From the NCBI RefSeq assembly GCF_001668675.1, contig NZ_LZKQ01000252.1, positions 1 through 33,688 on the forward strand: a stretch of 33,688 nt of DNA, in the 5' to 3' direction. How positions within the stretch are numbered: the stretch's first letter is position 1; every line of letters starts with the position of its first letter. The notes beneath the pieces are model-generated. The model was not told the DNA's origin. It worked only from the letters and a program-made list of their open reading frames with translations, and ran no database searches. This document shows, in pieces, positions 7,448-18,885 of this stretch. The position numbers and the translations under genes were made by a program. Source of the DNA: Mycobacterium asiaticum (GTDB taxonomy: Bacteria; Actinomycetota; Actinomycetes; Mycobacteriales; Mycobacteriaceae).

Positions 7448-8866
7448 TTGACCACCCCGACCCGACTTCCTGACGGGTTTGCGGTGCAGGTCGATCGTCG
7501 AGTGCGGGTGCTCGGCGACGGCAGGGCTTTGCTCGGTGGTTCGCCGACCAGGCTGCTGCGGTTGGCTCCGGCGGCGCAAAGCATGCTTTCCGACGGTCGC
7601 CTGAAGGTCCGCGACGAGGTCAGCGCCCAGTTGGCCCGCACGCTGCTGGACGCGACGGTGGCCCATCCACGCCCGGCGACAGGCCCCTCATACCGCGACG
7701 TCACCGTCGTTATACCGGTGCGCGACAACCTCTTTGGCCTACGGCGCCTGGTGTCTTCGTTACGCGGCCTGCGAGTGATCGTGGTCGACGACGGCTCGTC
7801 GGCACCGGTCGAACTGGAAGACTTCGCCGGCGCCCACTGCGACATCGAAGTGCTGCATCACGTTCGCAGCAAAGGTCCGGCCGCCGCCCGCAACACCGGC
7901 CTGGCCGCCTGTACCACCGACTACGTCGCGTTCCTGGACTCCGACGTGGCGCCCCGGCGCGGTTGGCTGGAGGCTTTGCTCGGGCACTTCTGTGATCCGA
8001 CCGTTGCGCTCGTGGCGCCACGCATCGTCGGCCTGGCCCAGAGCGAGAACGTTATCGCCCGGTACGAGGCGGTGCACTCTTCGCTGGACCTGGGTTTGCG
8101 GGAGGCGCCCGTATTGCCGCACAGTTCGGTGTCCTACGTGCCCAGCGCCGCGATCGTCTGCCGGACCGCAGCTATTCGGGAGGTCGGTGGTTTCGACGAG
8201 ACCCTGCAGTCGGGTGAGGATGTCGACCTGTGCTGGCGGCTGGTGGAAGCCGGAGCCCGGTTGCGCTACGAGCCAATCGCCCTCGTTGCCCACGATCACC
8301 GCACCGAGCTACGGGACTGGATCGCACGCAAGGCGTTTTACGGGGGCTCGGCGGCGCCGCTGTCGGTGCGGCACCCCGACAAGACCGCGCCGGTGGTGAT
8401 CTCGGGTTGGGCACTGGCGGCCTGGATCCTGGTGTCGCTGGGTTCCGGCCTGGCCCAGCTGGCCTCGATCGTGATCGCCTTGGTGACCGGGCGCCGGGTC
8501 GCCAAGGCGATGGACGGGGCCGAAACATCGCTGTGGGATGTGGTGGTGGTGGCCACCCGAGGGTTGTGGTCGGCGGCCCTGCAACTGGCATCCGCCATCT
8601 GTCGGCACTACTGGCCGCTTGCGCTGGTGGCAGCGATCTTTTTCCGGCAGTTCCGGCGGGTCGTGGTGATTGCCGCCATTGTGGATGGTGTGGCCGACTG
8701 GTTGCGCCGTCGCGAGGCGGCGGTGGACGGCGATGCCGAACCGATCGGGTTGTTCACCTTCCTGCTGCTCAAGCGCGTCGACGACCTGGCCTACGGAATC
8801 GGGCTCTGGTACGGGGTGCTGCGGGAACGCAACATCTCTGCGCTGAAGCCACAGATTCGGACATAA
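7448..8866 (+). CDS. mftF: Mycofactocin glycosyltransferase MftF (GT2)
   Basis: A 472-residue family 2 glycosyltransferase. Residues about 1-75 form the N-terminal segment typical of MftF; the GT-A domain starts at [10 protein letters not shown] (85-94), with VVDDGSS near 112-118, the metal-binding DSD at 164-166 and GEDVDLCWR at 256-264. Hydrophobic segments at about 318-348 and in the following 100 residues suggest membrane attachment. MftF adds a beta-1,4-linked glucose chain to premycofactocin, as shown in mycobacteria. The start is TTG 7448, supported by AGGAGG seven bases upstream. mftG follows after ten bases. Confidence 0.94.
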   Translation: MTTPTRLPDGFAVQVDRRVRVLGDGRALLGGSPTRLLRLAPAAQSMLSDGRLKVRDEVSAQLARTLLDATVAHPRPATGPSYRDVTVVIPVRDNLFGLRRLVSSLRGLRVIVVDDGSSAPVELEDFAGAHCDIEVLHHVRSKGPAAARNTGLAACTTDYVAFLDSDVAPRRGWLEALLGHFCDPTVALVAPRIVGLAQSENVIARYEAVHSSLDLGLREAPVLPHSSVSYVPSAAIVCRTAAIREVGGFDETLQSGEDVDLCWRLVEAGARLRYEPIALVAHDHRTELRDWIARKAFYGGSAAPLSVRHPDKTAPVVISGWALAAWILVSLGSGLAQLASIVIALVTGRRVAKAMDGAETSLWDVVVVATRGLWSAALQLASAICRHYWPLALVAAIFFRQFRRVVVIAAIVDGVADWLRRREAAVDGDAEPIGLFTFLLLKRVDDLAYGIGLWYGVLRERNISALKPQIRT

Positions 8867-8876
8867 CGGCTCGCAA

Positions 8877-10316
8877 TTGTCCGCAGCCGAACGGCATAGC
8901 GATGTCTTGATCATCGGAGCCGGCAGTGCCGGTTCGGTTGTGGCTGAACGTCTTTCCGCCGACTCACGGTGCCGGGTGACCGTGCTGGAAGCCGGCCCGG
9001 GTCTCCATGACGCCGAGCTGCTGTCCCGCACCCGCAACGGGTTCGAGTTGCCGATCGGGGTGGGCAGCAGTCTGGTCGAGCGCTACCTGACGACGCTGAC
9101 CGACCACCCGGCACGGCAGGTGCCGCTGGTGCGAGGCGCCACGCTGGGGGGTTCCGGCGCTGTCAACGGCGGCTATTTCTGCCGCGGCCTGCCCGCCGAC
9201 TTCGACCGGCTGGCGCTGCCAGGGTGGGCCTGGTCCGACGTCCTGGCACATTTCCGGGCCATCGAAACGGACCTCGATTTCGACACCCCGGCGCACGGCG
9301 GCGCAGGGCCGATCCCGGTGCGCCGTGCATCGGAGATGACGGGTGCCAGCGCCACGTTCCTGGAGGCCACGCAGCGCGCCGGGTTCGATTGGATCGCCGA
9401 CTTGAACGATGTGGGTCCCGACCTGCCGTCGGGTGTAGGTGCGGTGCCCCTCAACATCGTCGACGGCGTACGCACCGGCCCGGGGGCGGCCTTCCTGCTG
9501 CCCGCGCTGAGCCGGCCCAACCTGACCCTGTTGGCCCGCACCCGGGCGCTGCGGCTGCGTTTCGACAAAACGACAGCCACCGGGGTCGATGCGACCGGAC
9601 CTGGCGGGCCCGTCACCTTGACCGCAGACCGAATAGTCTTGTGCGCCGGTGCGATTCCGTCGGCGCATCTGCTGATGACATCGGGCGTCGGGAACGAGGC
9701 GGTGTTGACCGCAGCCGGCGTGAAAGTTGTTGCGGCGCTGCCGGTCGGGATGAACTGCAGTGACCACCCGGAGTGGGTGATGCCCACCGACTGGGACGTG
9801 GCGGTGAACCGTCCGGTGTTGGAGGTGGTGCTGAGCACCGCCGATGGCATCGAAATTCGCCCGTACACAGGTGGTTTCGTCGCGATGACGGGGGACGGGA
9901 CGCCGGGGCACCGGGACTGGCCGCACATCGGCGTGGCACTGATGCGGCCGGCCGCGCGCGGGCGCATCACTCTGTTGTCTCCCGACCCCTGGGTGCCGCC
10001 CCGGATCCAGCACCACTACGACAGTGCGCCAACCGATGTCGCCGCCCTGCGTGCGGGGAGCGAGCTGGCGCGTGAATTGTGCAGTACGGCAACCCATATC
10101 GGACCAGCGGTGTGGTCAACATCGCAACATCTATGCGGCAGCGCCCCAATGGGTCTCGACGGTGACCCGGACGCCGTCGTCGACTACCGCTGTCGGGTAA
10201 AGGGTTTGGAACACCTGTGGGTGATCGACGGATCGATCCTGCCGACGGTTCCCAGCCGGGGCCCGCACGCCACCATCGTGATGCTCGGCCATCGAGCGGC
10301 CGAGTTCGTCGGCTGA
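8877..10316 (+). CDS. mftG: Mycofactocin system GMC oxidoreductase MftG
   Basis: A 479-residue GMC-family flavoprotein. The FAD-binding dinucleotide fold begins at DVLIIGAGSAGSVVAERL (9-26) with LEAGP at 37-41; VRGATLGGSGAVNGG is the second FAD signature; the C-terminal part carries His418 (QHLCGSAPMG) and His464 (SRGPHATIVML), matching the His pair of the GMC active site. MftG is described as passing electrons from reduced mycofactocin to the respiratory chain. TTG 8877 is used as start because the FAD motif begins nine residues later; the ribosome-binding site is weak, so coupling to mftF (ten-base gap) is likely. It converges on the PE gene with five bases between stops. Confidence 0.93.
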   Translation: MSAAERHSDVLIIGAGSAGSVVAERLSADSRCRVTVLEAGPGLHDAELLSRTRNGFELPIGVGSSLVERYLTTLTDHPARQVPLVRGATLGGSGAVNGGYFCRGLPADFDRLALPGWAWSDVLAHFRAIETDLDFDTPAHGGAGPIPVRRASEMTGASATFLEATQRAGFDWIADLNDVGPDLPSGVGAVPLNIVDGVRTGPGAAFLLPALSRPNLTLLARTRALRLRFDKTTATGVDATGPGGPVTLTADRIVLCAGAIPSAHLLMTSGVGNEAVLTAAGVKVVAALPVGMNCSDHPEWVMPTDWDVAVNRPVLEVVLSTADGIEIRPYTGGFVAMTGDGTPGHRDWPHIGVALMRPAARGRITLLSPDPWVPPRIQHHYDSAPTDVAALRAGSELARELCSTATHIGPAVWSTSQHLCGSAPMGLDGDPDAVVDYRCRVKGLEHLWVIDGSILPTVPSRGPHATIVMLGHRAAEFVG

Positions 10317-10321
10317 GCCGC

Positions 10322-11005
10322 TCAGCCGGCCGCGGCCGACTCGCCCGTCGCTTCGAACCGGGGACTCGCTGGAGCTGCCGGGGCTGCCGCTGCTGCGGCT
10401 CGCGCCGCGAGCGGCGCCGGCAGCGCGGAGACCGCTGCCGCCTCCACTTCGGTTGACTCGGCGGGGCTCGTCGGTAGCGACGGGATTGGCTGACGCTTAG
10501 CCGACCCCGCCGATCCCGCCGCTACTGCCGACCCCACCGATCCCACCGGCGCAGCCGCCGGTGCGATCGCCGAGCCTATCGATCCGGCTGCTGCCGGACT
10601 GATAGCCATTGTTGGCGCCGCTGCCGCGGCCGCCGGCGCCGCATGGGCGCTTTCGCTCAGGACCGAATGTCCGAGCGTCTGCTGGGGCAAGTTCACCGTG
10701 CCACTCTGAATGCTCGACACGTTCGCGGCCTCGCTGAGCGCGTACTGCTGCGATCCGAGGTTCATCAGATGCACGAACTGGTCGTGGAACGAAGCCGCCT
10801 GGGCCGCGATCTGCTGGAAGGCTTGGGCGTGGGCCCCGAACAACGCGGCCACCTCCGCCGACACCGCGTCGGTGCCCGCCGGGATCAACACGCCCGACGT
10901 CGGGATGGCCGCCGCCGCGCTCGCGTCATTGATCGCTGAGCCGATATTGGCCAAATCTGTTGCTGCGGCGGCCACATACTCCGTTGCAGCAATAACGTAC
11001 GACAT
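10322..11005 (-). CDS. PE-family protein with Ala-rich tail
   Basis: A 227-residue protein. Residues 1-98 match the PE domain of mycobacteria: MSYVIAATEYVAAAATDLANIG at the start, GTDAVSAEVAALFGAHAQAF, FHDQFVHLM, and the type VII secretion signal YxxxE at Tyr88-Glu92 (YALSE). Residues from about 110 on form a low-complexity Ala/Ser/Gly/Pro tail with loosely repeated GSxGSA and SAIAPAAAP units. PE proteins are normally exported by ESX-5, usually with a PPE partner; no PPE gene is nearby. The start ATG has a G-rich stretch before it. It lies downstream of the MFS gene on the same strand with 62 bp between, so it may be co-transcribed. The function is unknown. Confidence 0.85.
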   Translation of the reverse strand: MSYVIAATEYVAAAATDLANIGSAINDASAAAAIPTSGVLIPAGTDAVSAEVAALFGAHAQAFQQIAAQAASFHDQFVHLMNLGSQQYALSEAANVSSIQSGTVNLPQQTLGHSVLSESAHAAPAAAAAAPTMAISPAAAGSIGSAIAPAAAPVGSVGSAVAAGSAGSAKRQPIPSLPTSPAESTEVEAAAVSALPAPLAARAAAAAAPAAPASPRFEATGESAAAG

Positions 11006-11067
11006 ACCGCCCCCCGGCTAACCTGGATTGCGCTCGTCTCCCCACGAACTCGCCCCTGGGTCGGATG

Positions 11068-12708
11068 TTAATTCAGCGGCGCGCCGGCCGAGGCTTTTTC
11101 GCTCAAGTCGTACATATTTCCTCGACCGCGGATGCGACGCGCCAGGGGCAACTGGCGTCCGTCGCGGCCGGGTGCCCAGAAGCCGATCACCAGTGCGGCG
11201 ACTCCGACGATGACGGCCATCGTGATCATCGAGGTGTGCATGGCCGTCATGAAGGCGGTCTGACTGAGTGTGGTCAGCTGATCTCCTTGCGGACCAAGCC
11301 TTTCCGCCACCTCGACCGCCTTCGGCAACGAGTCGGACGCCGGGCCGCGCACCGGTTCGGGGAACGCCGTCAGGTGTGGGGTCAGCTCGCGGCTGTATCG
11401 GCCGGCCAGGATCGAGCCCGCCACCGCGATGCCCAGCGCCCCGCCCAACTCGCGTGCGGTGTCGTTGACCGCGGAGGCGACGCCCTGTTTCTCGTCGGGG
11501 ACGGCGGCCATGATGGCCGACGTGGTGGGCGCTGTGCAGAATCCGATGCCGGTGCTCAGGATCAGAGTCGGCCAGGCCAACTCGAGATAGGACGAGTTCA
11601 GATCCAGGACCAGCATGCACAGGAATCCGACCGCCATCAGCAGGGTGCCGACGAACAGCACCAGGCGCAACCCGAGCTTCGGCACATACCAGAACGACAG
11701 CGCCGAACAGATGCCCAGCGGCACCATGAACGGCCCGAATGCCACCGCCGTCATCAGCGGCGAATAGCCCATGATCTGCTGGACGTACTGCATGCCCAGA
11801 TAGAAGAAGCCGAAGGTTCCGCCGAAGAGTACGACGATCGTCGCCGTGCCGGTCGCAAACCCCTCGTCGGCAAACAGCCGGACATCTAGAAGTGGCTGCC
11901 GCTTGCGGAATTCGACGATCCCGAACATTGCGGCGATGACCGCCCCGGCGGTAAGTCCACCCCACACCTGCGGGTCAGTCCAGCCGCGCGACGGGGCCTG
12001 CAGGATCGCGAAAACTCCGATCGCGACCGCCGCGCCGATCAGCAGCGCACCCAGCCAGTCGAGGCGCGGAGCCTCGGCATCCCGGGATGGCGAAATGGTG
12101 CACGCCATGGCGAAGATCACCAGTCCAGCAGCGCCCATCGACCAGAAGATGGCGTGCCAGTCCCAAAAACGAAGTAGCAGGCCAGAACCCAGCATGCCGA
12201 CCACCCCGCCGGACCCCGCGGTACCGGCCCAGATGCCAACAGCCTTGATGCGCTGGTCTTTTGGATAGGCCACCGTGAGCAGTGACAGCGTCGCGGGCAT
12301 AACGAACGCAGCGCCGATCCCGGCCAGTGTCCGGCCGGCGATGATCTGGGTCGGCGAATGCAGCAGTGCCGGGGCCATCGAGGCCACCGAGAAGATCGTC
12401 AGACCGGCGAGCAGGGCCCTGCGCCTGCCGTATCGGTCCCCGATCGCTCCGGCCGGCAGTAGCAGGCAGGCTAATGCCACGGTGTAGCCGTCGACGATCC
12501 AGGTCAGCTGGGTCTGGGTGGCCGACGTGGCCACCGCGATGTCACCCAATGCGGTGTTCAGCGCCGTCATCGAGGCGACCACCAGTGAGACGCCGATGCA
12601 GGCCACGGCCAGAGTCCACCTGCGGGCGCTGTTGCCGGTGCCTGGCGCCTCAGTACGCTGATCGGGCAGGGAAAGACGTTCATCGGGCCGGAACAGGGTT
12701 GCGACCAT
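11068..12708 (-). CDS. MFS exporter, DHA2 (14-helix) family
   Basis: A 546-residue membrane protein with many hydrophobic segments spread over its length, consistent with the 14-helix drug:H+ antiporter-2 family (EmrB/QacA type). Motif A is seen as GDRYGRRR at 90-97 after the second helix, and TWIVDGYTVALACLLLPAGAIGDR is characteristic of the family. The C-terminal about 40 residues (GRDGRQLPLARRIRGRG...) are basic and cytoplasmic. It probably exports a toxic or lipophilic compound; the substrate is unknown. ATG 12708 is preceded by a strong AAAGGAGG. A TetR gene is divergent from it, with an operator-like palindrome in the gap, which is the usual layout of a regulator-controlled efflux pump. 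Confidence 0.9.
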   Translation of the reverse strand: MVATLFRPDERLSLPDQRTEAPGTGNSARRWTLAVACIGVSLVVASMTALNTALGDIAVATSATQTQLTWIVDGYTVALACLLLPAGAIGDRYGRRRALLAGLTIFSVASMAPALLHSPTQIIAGRTLAGIGAAFVMPATLSLLTVAYPKDQRIKAVGIWAGTAGSGGVVGMLGSGLLLRFWDWHAIFWSMGAAGLVIFAMACTISPSRDAEAPRLDWLGALLIGAAVAIGVFAILQAPSRGWTDPQVWGGLTAGAVIAAMFGIVEFRKRQPLLDVRLFADEGFATGTATIVVLFGGTFGFFYLGMQYVQQIMGYSPLMTAVAFGPFMVPLGICSALSFWYVPKLGLRLVLFVGTLLMAVGFLCMLVLDLNSSYLELAWPTLILSTGIGFCTAPTTSAIMAAVPDEKQGVASAVNDTARELGGALGIAVAGSILAGRYSRELTPHLTAFPEPVRGPASDSLPKAVEVAERLGPQGDQLTTLSQTAFMTAMHTSMITMAVIVGVAALVIGFWAPGRDGRQLPLARRIRGRGNMYDLSEKASAGAPLN

Positions 12709-12741
12709 GCTCGCGCCTCCTTTCGGTGGCGAAGTAGTTGC

Positions 12742-12758
12742 CGAGACTAATGGTCTCG
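12742..12758. promoter_or_regulatory. Operator-like palindrome between the MFS gene and its TetR regulator
   Basis: A perfect inverted repeat CGAGAC-TAATG-GTCTCG lies in the 95-bp divergent region, 34 bp upstream of the MFS start. Size and spacing suit a TetR dimer. It is the likely binding site of the adjacent regulator (inference). Confidence 0.6.
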
Positions 12759-12803
12759 TGCATAGACGGTTAACCTCGGACCCAAACAGGGAGGTGCGTC
12801 ACA

Positions 12804-13460
12804 ATCAGCCAGGGGAGTAGTCAGGATCCCCGTCCGGCGCGATCCCGGGCGCGGTTGCTCGAGGCCGCCGCGACCCTGCTTCGTGCCGGGGGTCCGAGCG
12901 CGGTGACGGTCGATGCGGTCACCCGCGCCGCCAATGTGGCGCGGGCCACCTTGTATCGCCACTTTCCGAGTGGAAACGACTTACTGGCGGCAACTTTCAA
13001 CAGCTTGATGCCGACCGCTCCGGAGCCACCGACGGAGGGGTCGCTGCGGGACCGGTTGCTGGCCATCGTGCTGGGGCAGGCCGAAGCCATCGCCGAGGCG
13101 CCCGCCATCCTGACCGCGATGGCGTGGCTGGCGTTGGGTTCGGACCTGCAGGAAATGCCGGAACCGCGCCACACCGAGGGCGCCGAAAGCGCGATCAGCA
13201 CGTTGCGCGAACGCATCGCCCAGCAGTACGCGGCGCCATTCGACAGCTTGTTCGACAGTCCGCAGGCTGCCGAGCTGGGCGAGGTGGACCGCTCGCGCGC
13301 GATCGCGCTGCTGATCGGCCCGTTGGTGCTGGGCCGGCTGAGTACGTTGCCGGACTTCGACTACCGCGAATGCGCGCGCGCCGCCGTCGACGGGTTCCTG
13401 CACGTGCAGCGCGAGCAGGCCAGCGGTGGGGGCGCAGCGGGTTCTGTTGCCGCGCAGTGA
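12804..13460 (+). CDS. TetR-family regulator of the MFS exporter, unusual start
   Basis: A TetR regulator of about 218 residues if it starts at 12804. The helix-turn-helix is seen as PSAVTVDAVTRAANVARATLYRHF, followed by SGNDLLAATF, and the C-terminal domain is helical. The N-terminal helix needs the residues before LLEAAATLL, yet there is no ATG, GTG or TTG in frame between the stop at 12771 and TTG 12855. A good AGGGAGG (12788-12794) lies nine bases before an ATC at 12804, so ATC may be the start, or an ATG has been lost by mutation or base-calling error. TTG 12855 would give 201 residues and trim the first helix. It is divergent from the exporter and likely represses it. Confidence 0.75.
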   Translation: MSQGSSQDPRPARSRARLLEAAATLLRAGGPSAVTVDAVTRAANVARATLYRHFPSGNDLLAATFNSLMPTAPEPPTEGSLRDRLLAIVLGQAEAIAEAPAILTAMAWLALGSDLQEMPEPRHTEGAESAISTLRERIAQQYAAPFDSLFDSPQAAELGEVDRSRAIALLIGPLVLGRLSTLPDFDYRECARAAVDGFLHVQREQASGGGAAGSVAAQ

Positions 13461-13481
13461 TCCCCACTCAACACGTGTCTG

Positions 13482-13826
13482 TTAGAGGCCCGTCCGGTCC
13501 CTGATGCGTTGCCGCACCGCGGACTTGCCCGTGGCCAAGGTCGCCAGCGCCAACCTGGTAGCGCTCCACCGGAATTCGTTGTCGGTGATCCAGCGCACGT
13601 ACAGCAGTTCGGAATGCTCGAGCAGTTGCAAGGCCTCCAGAATGGATTCCTGCACGGGCCGGGCGCGCAGGATGAGGCCGGTCCGTTCGGGGAATCCGCG
13701 AAACATCCAGTCGCTGAAATCCGACAGCGCGAGCACCGCCGTACGTCTGGAAACCTCCGGGTCGAATACCGCCAGGAGTTCGACCGCCAGTTCGGCCGGT
13801 GGTGCCCCGTTGATCCAGTCGATCAT
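13482..13826 (-). CDS. Hypothetical protein upstream of rpsJ
   Basis: I do not recognise this protein. From ATG 13826 it has 114 residues: MIDWINGAPPAELAVELLAVF, a predicted helical middle (LSDFSDWMFRGFP, ESILEALQLLEHSELLYVRWI) and a basic C-terminus (SAVRQRIRDRTGL). No membrane segment, signal peptide or metal motif is seen. The frame stays open back to TTG 14000 (172 residues), and GTG 13868 is also possible; none has a clear ribosome-binding site. The longest form would overlap the proposed rpsJ promoter. It is divergent from the S10 operon and convergent with the TetR gene. Regular codon use in the ATG form suggests it is real. Confidence 0.55.
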   Translation of the reverse strand: MIDWINGAPPAELAVELLAVFDPEVSRRTAVLALSDFSDWMFRGFPERTGLILRARPVQESILEALQLLEHSELLYVRWITDNEFRWSATRLALATLATGKSAVRQRIRDRTGL

Positions 13827-13991
13827 CGGCTGTGCGGGGTCAGGTTCTCCCGGATTCGGCCCGAACACGGTTGGAAGCGTACGGGTCGGCTTCGGCGGCC
13901 GCGCGCTGCGGCGTAAAAGCCCTGCTAGGGTCGATGTCGGCCCGATTCGGAGAGCATCGCGGGCAGCCTGCGGATCGTCACCGCCCGGGAT

Positions 13992-14020
13992 TTGGCCCAA
14001 GCGCTGATCTGGGGCATACT
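13992..14020 (+). promoter_or_regulatory. Candidate promoter of the S10 operon
   Basis: TTGGCC (13992-13997) and CATACT (14015-14020) are spaced by 17 bp and would place the transcript start near 14027, giving a leader of about 300 nt before rpsJ. Only the hexamers support this; it is a prediction. Confidence 0.45.
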
Positions 14021-14323
14021 GTTCAGGTTGCCTTGCGCCAGGTTCAGGCCTGGCCGGGCATACGACCAGCGCCCACCAGGGGCGCGTCCGGTCCCAACCT
14101 TGGAGCGCGACTATTTTGGCCGCCTACGAGGCTGCGTGCGGGTGACACACCCGAGCGCGGGGAGCGGTTGAACCAAGACAGGTAAACAGCGGCGCAGTAT
14201 CCGGCGCAACGCTAGACCGGCCCTCGCAAGGGCGGCCGGTCCGCGCGCCGGGGGGCACTGAGGTCGAATAACGGCTGAGGTCCGGACACGGGCTCGAAGT
14301 GTGGGAGAAGAGGTAGGAGAAGC
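14021..14323 (+). promoter_or_regulatory. S10 operon leader region with hairpins
   Basis: No gene is supported in this stretch of about 300 bp. It contains two clear inverted repeats: GCGCCC-ACCAG-GGGCGC (14069-14085) and GACCGGCC...GGCCGGTC (14215-14241, 8-bp perfect stem with 11-nt loop). It ends with AGGAG at 14315-14319 before rpsJ. Ribosomal protein operons are often controlled through such leaders (L4 binding in E. coli), so a structured regulatory RNA is plausible; I cannot match it to a named leader family. Confidence 0.5.
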
Positions 14324-14629
14324 GTGGCGGGACAAAAGATCCGCATCAGGCTTAAGGCCTACGACCATGAGGCTATTGACGCGTCGGCGCGCAAGATCGT
14401 CGAGACCGTCGTCCGTACAGGAGCCAGCGTCGTGGGACCGGTGCCGCTGCCGACGGAAAAGAATGTGTACTGCGTCATCCGCTCTCCGCATAAGTACAAG
14501 GACTCGCGGGAGCACTTCGAGATGCGTACTCATAAGCGGCTGATCGACATCCTCGACCCGACGCCGAAGACCGTTGACGCTCTCATGCGCATCGATCTTC
14601 CGGCCAGTGTCGACGTCAACATCCAGTAG
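14324..14629 (+). CDS. rpsJ: 30S ribosomal protein S10
   Basis: A 101-residue protein, the normal S10 length, starting at GTG 14324 after AGGAG. Family signatures include [23 protein letters not shown], and the RTHKRLIDI loop near residues 68-77. S10 is a head protein of the 30S subunit and, in bacteria, also takes part in transcription antitermination as NusE. It is the first gene of the operon, after a long leader; rplC follows after 14 bases. Confidence 0.99.
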   Translation: MAGQKIRIRLKAYDHEAIDASARKIVETVVRTGASVVGPVPLPTEKNVYCVIRSPHKYKDSREHFEMRTHKRLIDILDPTPKTVDALMRIDLPASVDVNIQ

Positions 14630-14643
14630 GGGATCGGCGAGCA

Positions 14644-15297
14644 ATGGCGAGAAAAGGCATTCTGGGCACCAAGCTGGGCATGACGCAGGTGTTCGACGAG
14701 AACAACCGCGTCGTGCCGGTGACTGTCGTCAAGGCCGGTCCGAACGTGGTGACCCGCGTCCGGACTCCGGAGCGTGACGGATACAGCGCGGTACAGGTCG
14801 CTTACGGCGAGATCAGCCCCCGCAAGGTCAACAAGCCGGTCACCGGTCAGTACGCGGCGGCGGGCGTCAACCCGCGCCGGCACCTGGCCGAGTTGCGGCT
14901 GGACGACGAGGCGGCGGCTGCCGAGTACGAAGTCGGTCAGGAGCTGACGGCGGAGATTTTCGCCGACGGCGCCTATGTCGACGTGACCGGTACTTCCAAG
15001 GGCAAGGGCTTCGCCGGCACCATGAAGCGGCACGGCTTCCGCGGACAGGGCGCCAGTCACGGCGCCCAGGCGGTGCACCGGCGTCCGGGTTCCATCGGCG
15101 GATGTGCCACTCCGGCACGGGTGTTCAAGGGCACCCGGATGTCCGGCCGGATGGGCAACGACCGGGTGACCGTGCAGAACCTGGTGGTGCACAAGGTCGA
15201 CGCCGAGAACGGCGTGCTGCTGATCAAGGGTGCGGTCCCTGGCCGCACCGGTGGACTCGTGGTGGTCCGCAGTGCCATCAAACGAGGTGAGAAGTAA
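14644..15297 (+). CDS. rplC: 50S ribosomal protein L3
   Basis: A 217-residue protein beginning [17 protein letters not shown], the classical L3 N-terminus, with the conserved central loop [17 protein letters not shown] near residues 119-135 that reaches toward the peptidyl transferase centre, and [19 protein letters not shown] after it. L3 is an early assembly protein of the 50S subunit. Its stop TAA shares one base with the ATG of rplD, so translation of the two is probably coupled. Confidence 0.99.
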   Translation: MARKGILGTKLGMTQVFDENNRVVPVTVVKAGPNVVTRVRTPERDGYSAVQVAYGEISPRKVNKPVTGQYAAAGVNPRRHLAELRLDDEAAAAEYEVGQELTAEIFADGAYVDVTGTSKGKGFAGTMKRHGFRGQGASHGAQAVHRRPGSIGGCATPARVFKGTRMSGRMGNDRVTVQNLVVHKVDAENGVLLIKGAVPGRTGGLVVVRSAIKRGEK

Positions 15298-15968
15298 TGG
15301 CGGACAAGACATTAAAGATTGACGTCAAGACTCCGGCCGGTAAGACCGACGGCTCCATCGACCTGCCGGCCGAGTTGTTCGACGCTCCGGCCAACATCGC
15401 GTTGATGCACCAGGTCGTGACCGCGCAGCAGGCCGCGAAACGTCAGGGCACGCACGCGACCAAGACGCGCGGCGACGTCAGCGGCGGTGGCCGCAAGCCG
15501 TACCGGCAGAAGGGGACCGGCCGGGCCCGCCAGGGTTCGACGCGGGCTCCGCAGTTCACCGGCGGTGGCACCGTGCACGGCCCGCAGCCGCGGGACTACA
15601 GCCAGCGCACACCCAAGAAGATGATCGCCGCCGCGTTGCGCGGTGCGCTGTCCGACCGGGCCCGCAACGGGCGTATCCACGCGGTGACCGAGTTCGTGGA
15701 GGGCCAGACTCCTTCGACGAAGAGCGCCAAGGCGTTCCTTTCCACCCTGACCGACCGCAAGCAGGTGCTGGTGGTCATCGGGCGCAGCGACGAGGCGGGC
15801 GTCAAGAGTGTGCGCAACCTGCCCGGTGTGCACATCCTGCCGCCGGACCAGCTCAACACCTACGACGTGCTGCGCGCCGACGATGTGGTGTTCAGCGTCG
15901 AGGCCTTGAACGCCTACATCTCAGCCAACACAGCGAACACCGCATCTTCCGAGGAGGTTTCGGCCTGA
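15297..15968 (+). CDS. rplD: 50S ribosomal protein L4
   Basis: A 223-residue protein with the L4 signature loop [23 protein letters not shown] within HATKTR... near residues 53-80, which lines the peptide exit tunnel, and [15 protein letters not shown] after it. The C-terminal about 15 residues ([12 protein letters not shown]) are low complexity. L4 is the autoregulator of the S10 operon in E. coli; whether it acts on the leader here is unknown. The start shares a base with the rplC stop, and the stop overlaps rplW (TGATG). Confidence 0.99.
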   Translation: MADKTLKIDVKTPAGKTDGSIDLPAELFDAPANIALMHQVVTAQQAAKRQGTHATKTRGDVSGGGRKPYRQKGTGRARQGSTRAPQFTGGGTVHGPQPRDYSQRTPKKMIAAALRGALSDRARNGRIHAVTEFVEGQTPSTKSAKAFLSTLTDRKQVLVVIGRSDEAGVKSVRNLPGVHILPPDQLNTYDVLRADDVVFSVEALNAYISANTANTASSEEVSA

Positions 15969-16270
15969 TGGCGACCATCGCTGACCCGCGGGACATCATC
16001 CTGGCGCCGGTCATCTCCGAAAAGTCCTACGGACTGCTCGACGACAATGTGTACACCTTCGTCGTGCACCCTGATTCCAACAAGACGCAGATCAAGATCG
16101 CCATCGAGAAGATCTTCTCCGTCAAGGTCGCCTCGGTGAACACCGCTAATCGGCAGGGCAAGCGCAAGCGCACCCGGTCCGGATACGGCACGCGCAAGAG
16201 CACCAAGCGCGCGATCGTCACGCTGGCCCCGGGCAGCAAGCCGATCGACCTGTTCGGAGCACCGGCCTAG
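15968..16270 (+). CDS. rplW: 50S ribosomal protein L23
   Basis: A 100-residue protein, normal for L23. Seen features are [23 protein letters not shown] at the start, the [21 protein letters not shown] core and the basic [23 protein letters not shown] loop. L23 sits at the tunnel exit and is the docking site for trigger factor and the signal recognition particle. A strong GAGGAGG lies inside the end of rplD, and the start overlaps the rplD stop (TGATG). Confidence 0.99.
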   Translation: MATIADPRDIILAPVISEKSYGLLDDNVYTFVVHPDSNKTQIKIAIEKIFSVKVASVNTANRQGKRKRTRSGYGTRKSTKRAIVTLAPGSKPIDLFGAPA

Positions 16271-16302
16271 GCCCGGGCGACGAGAGAAAGACCTGATTAG
16301 AC

Positions 16303-17145
<843 letters not shown>

Positions 17146-17157
17146 GAGGAGCCAACA

Positions 17158-17439
17158 ATGCCACGCAGCCTGAAGAAGGGCCCGTTCGTCGACGACCATC
17201 TGCTCAAGAAGGTCGACGTGCAGAACGAGAAGAACACCAAGCAGGTCATCAAGACCTGGTCGCGACGCTCGACCATCATTCCCGACTTCATCGGGCACAC
17301 CTTCGCGGTGCACGACGGCCGCAAGCACGTCCCGGTGTTCGTCACCGAATCGATGGTGGGGCACAAGCTCGGTGAATTCGCGCCCACCCGCACCTTCAAG
17401 GGGCACATCAAGGACGACCGCAAGTCCAAGCGGCGATGA
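17158..17439 (+). CDS. rpsS: 30S ribosomal protein S19
   Basis: A 93-residue protein starting [19 protein letters not shown], with the S19 signature [30 protein letters not shown] and the C-terminal [17 protein letters not shown]19 lies in the 30S head and forms a bridge to 50S. AGAGGAG precedes the ATG. Its TGA stop overlaps an ATG that opens an 11-codon bridging frame leading to rplV. Confidence 0.99.
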
Positions 17440-17467
17440 GCGCTTGCGCGAAGAGCAGAAGGCAGAG

Positions 17468-17471
<4 letters not shown>
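17436..17471 (+). other. Bridging mini-ORF between rpsS and rplV
   Basis: A frame of 11 codons ([11 protein letters not shown]) starts with ATG 17436, which overlaps the rpsS stop (ATGA), and ends with TGA 17469, which overlaps the rplV start ATG 17468 (ATGA). It covers the 28-bp gap exactly and includes the AGAAGG-like ribosome site for rplV. It probably serves to carry ribosomes across the gap rather than to make a useful peptide (inference). Confidence 0.45.
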
Positions 17472-18882
<1,411 letters not shown>

Positions 18883-18885
18883 ATC

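Noticed and set aside
7414..7473. A 19-codon frame between mftE and mftF as a new small gene
   Set aside because: It starts at the mftE stop but ends out of frame within mftF; its sequence is mostly MIRU-like repeat, so I treat it as a spacer.
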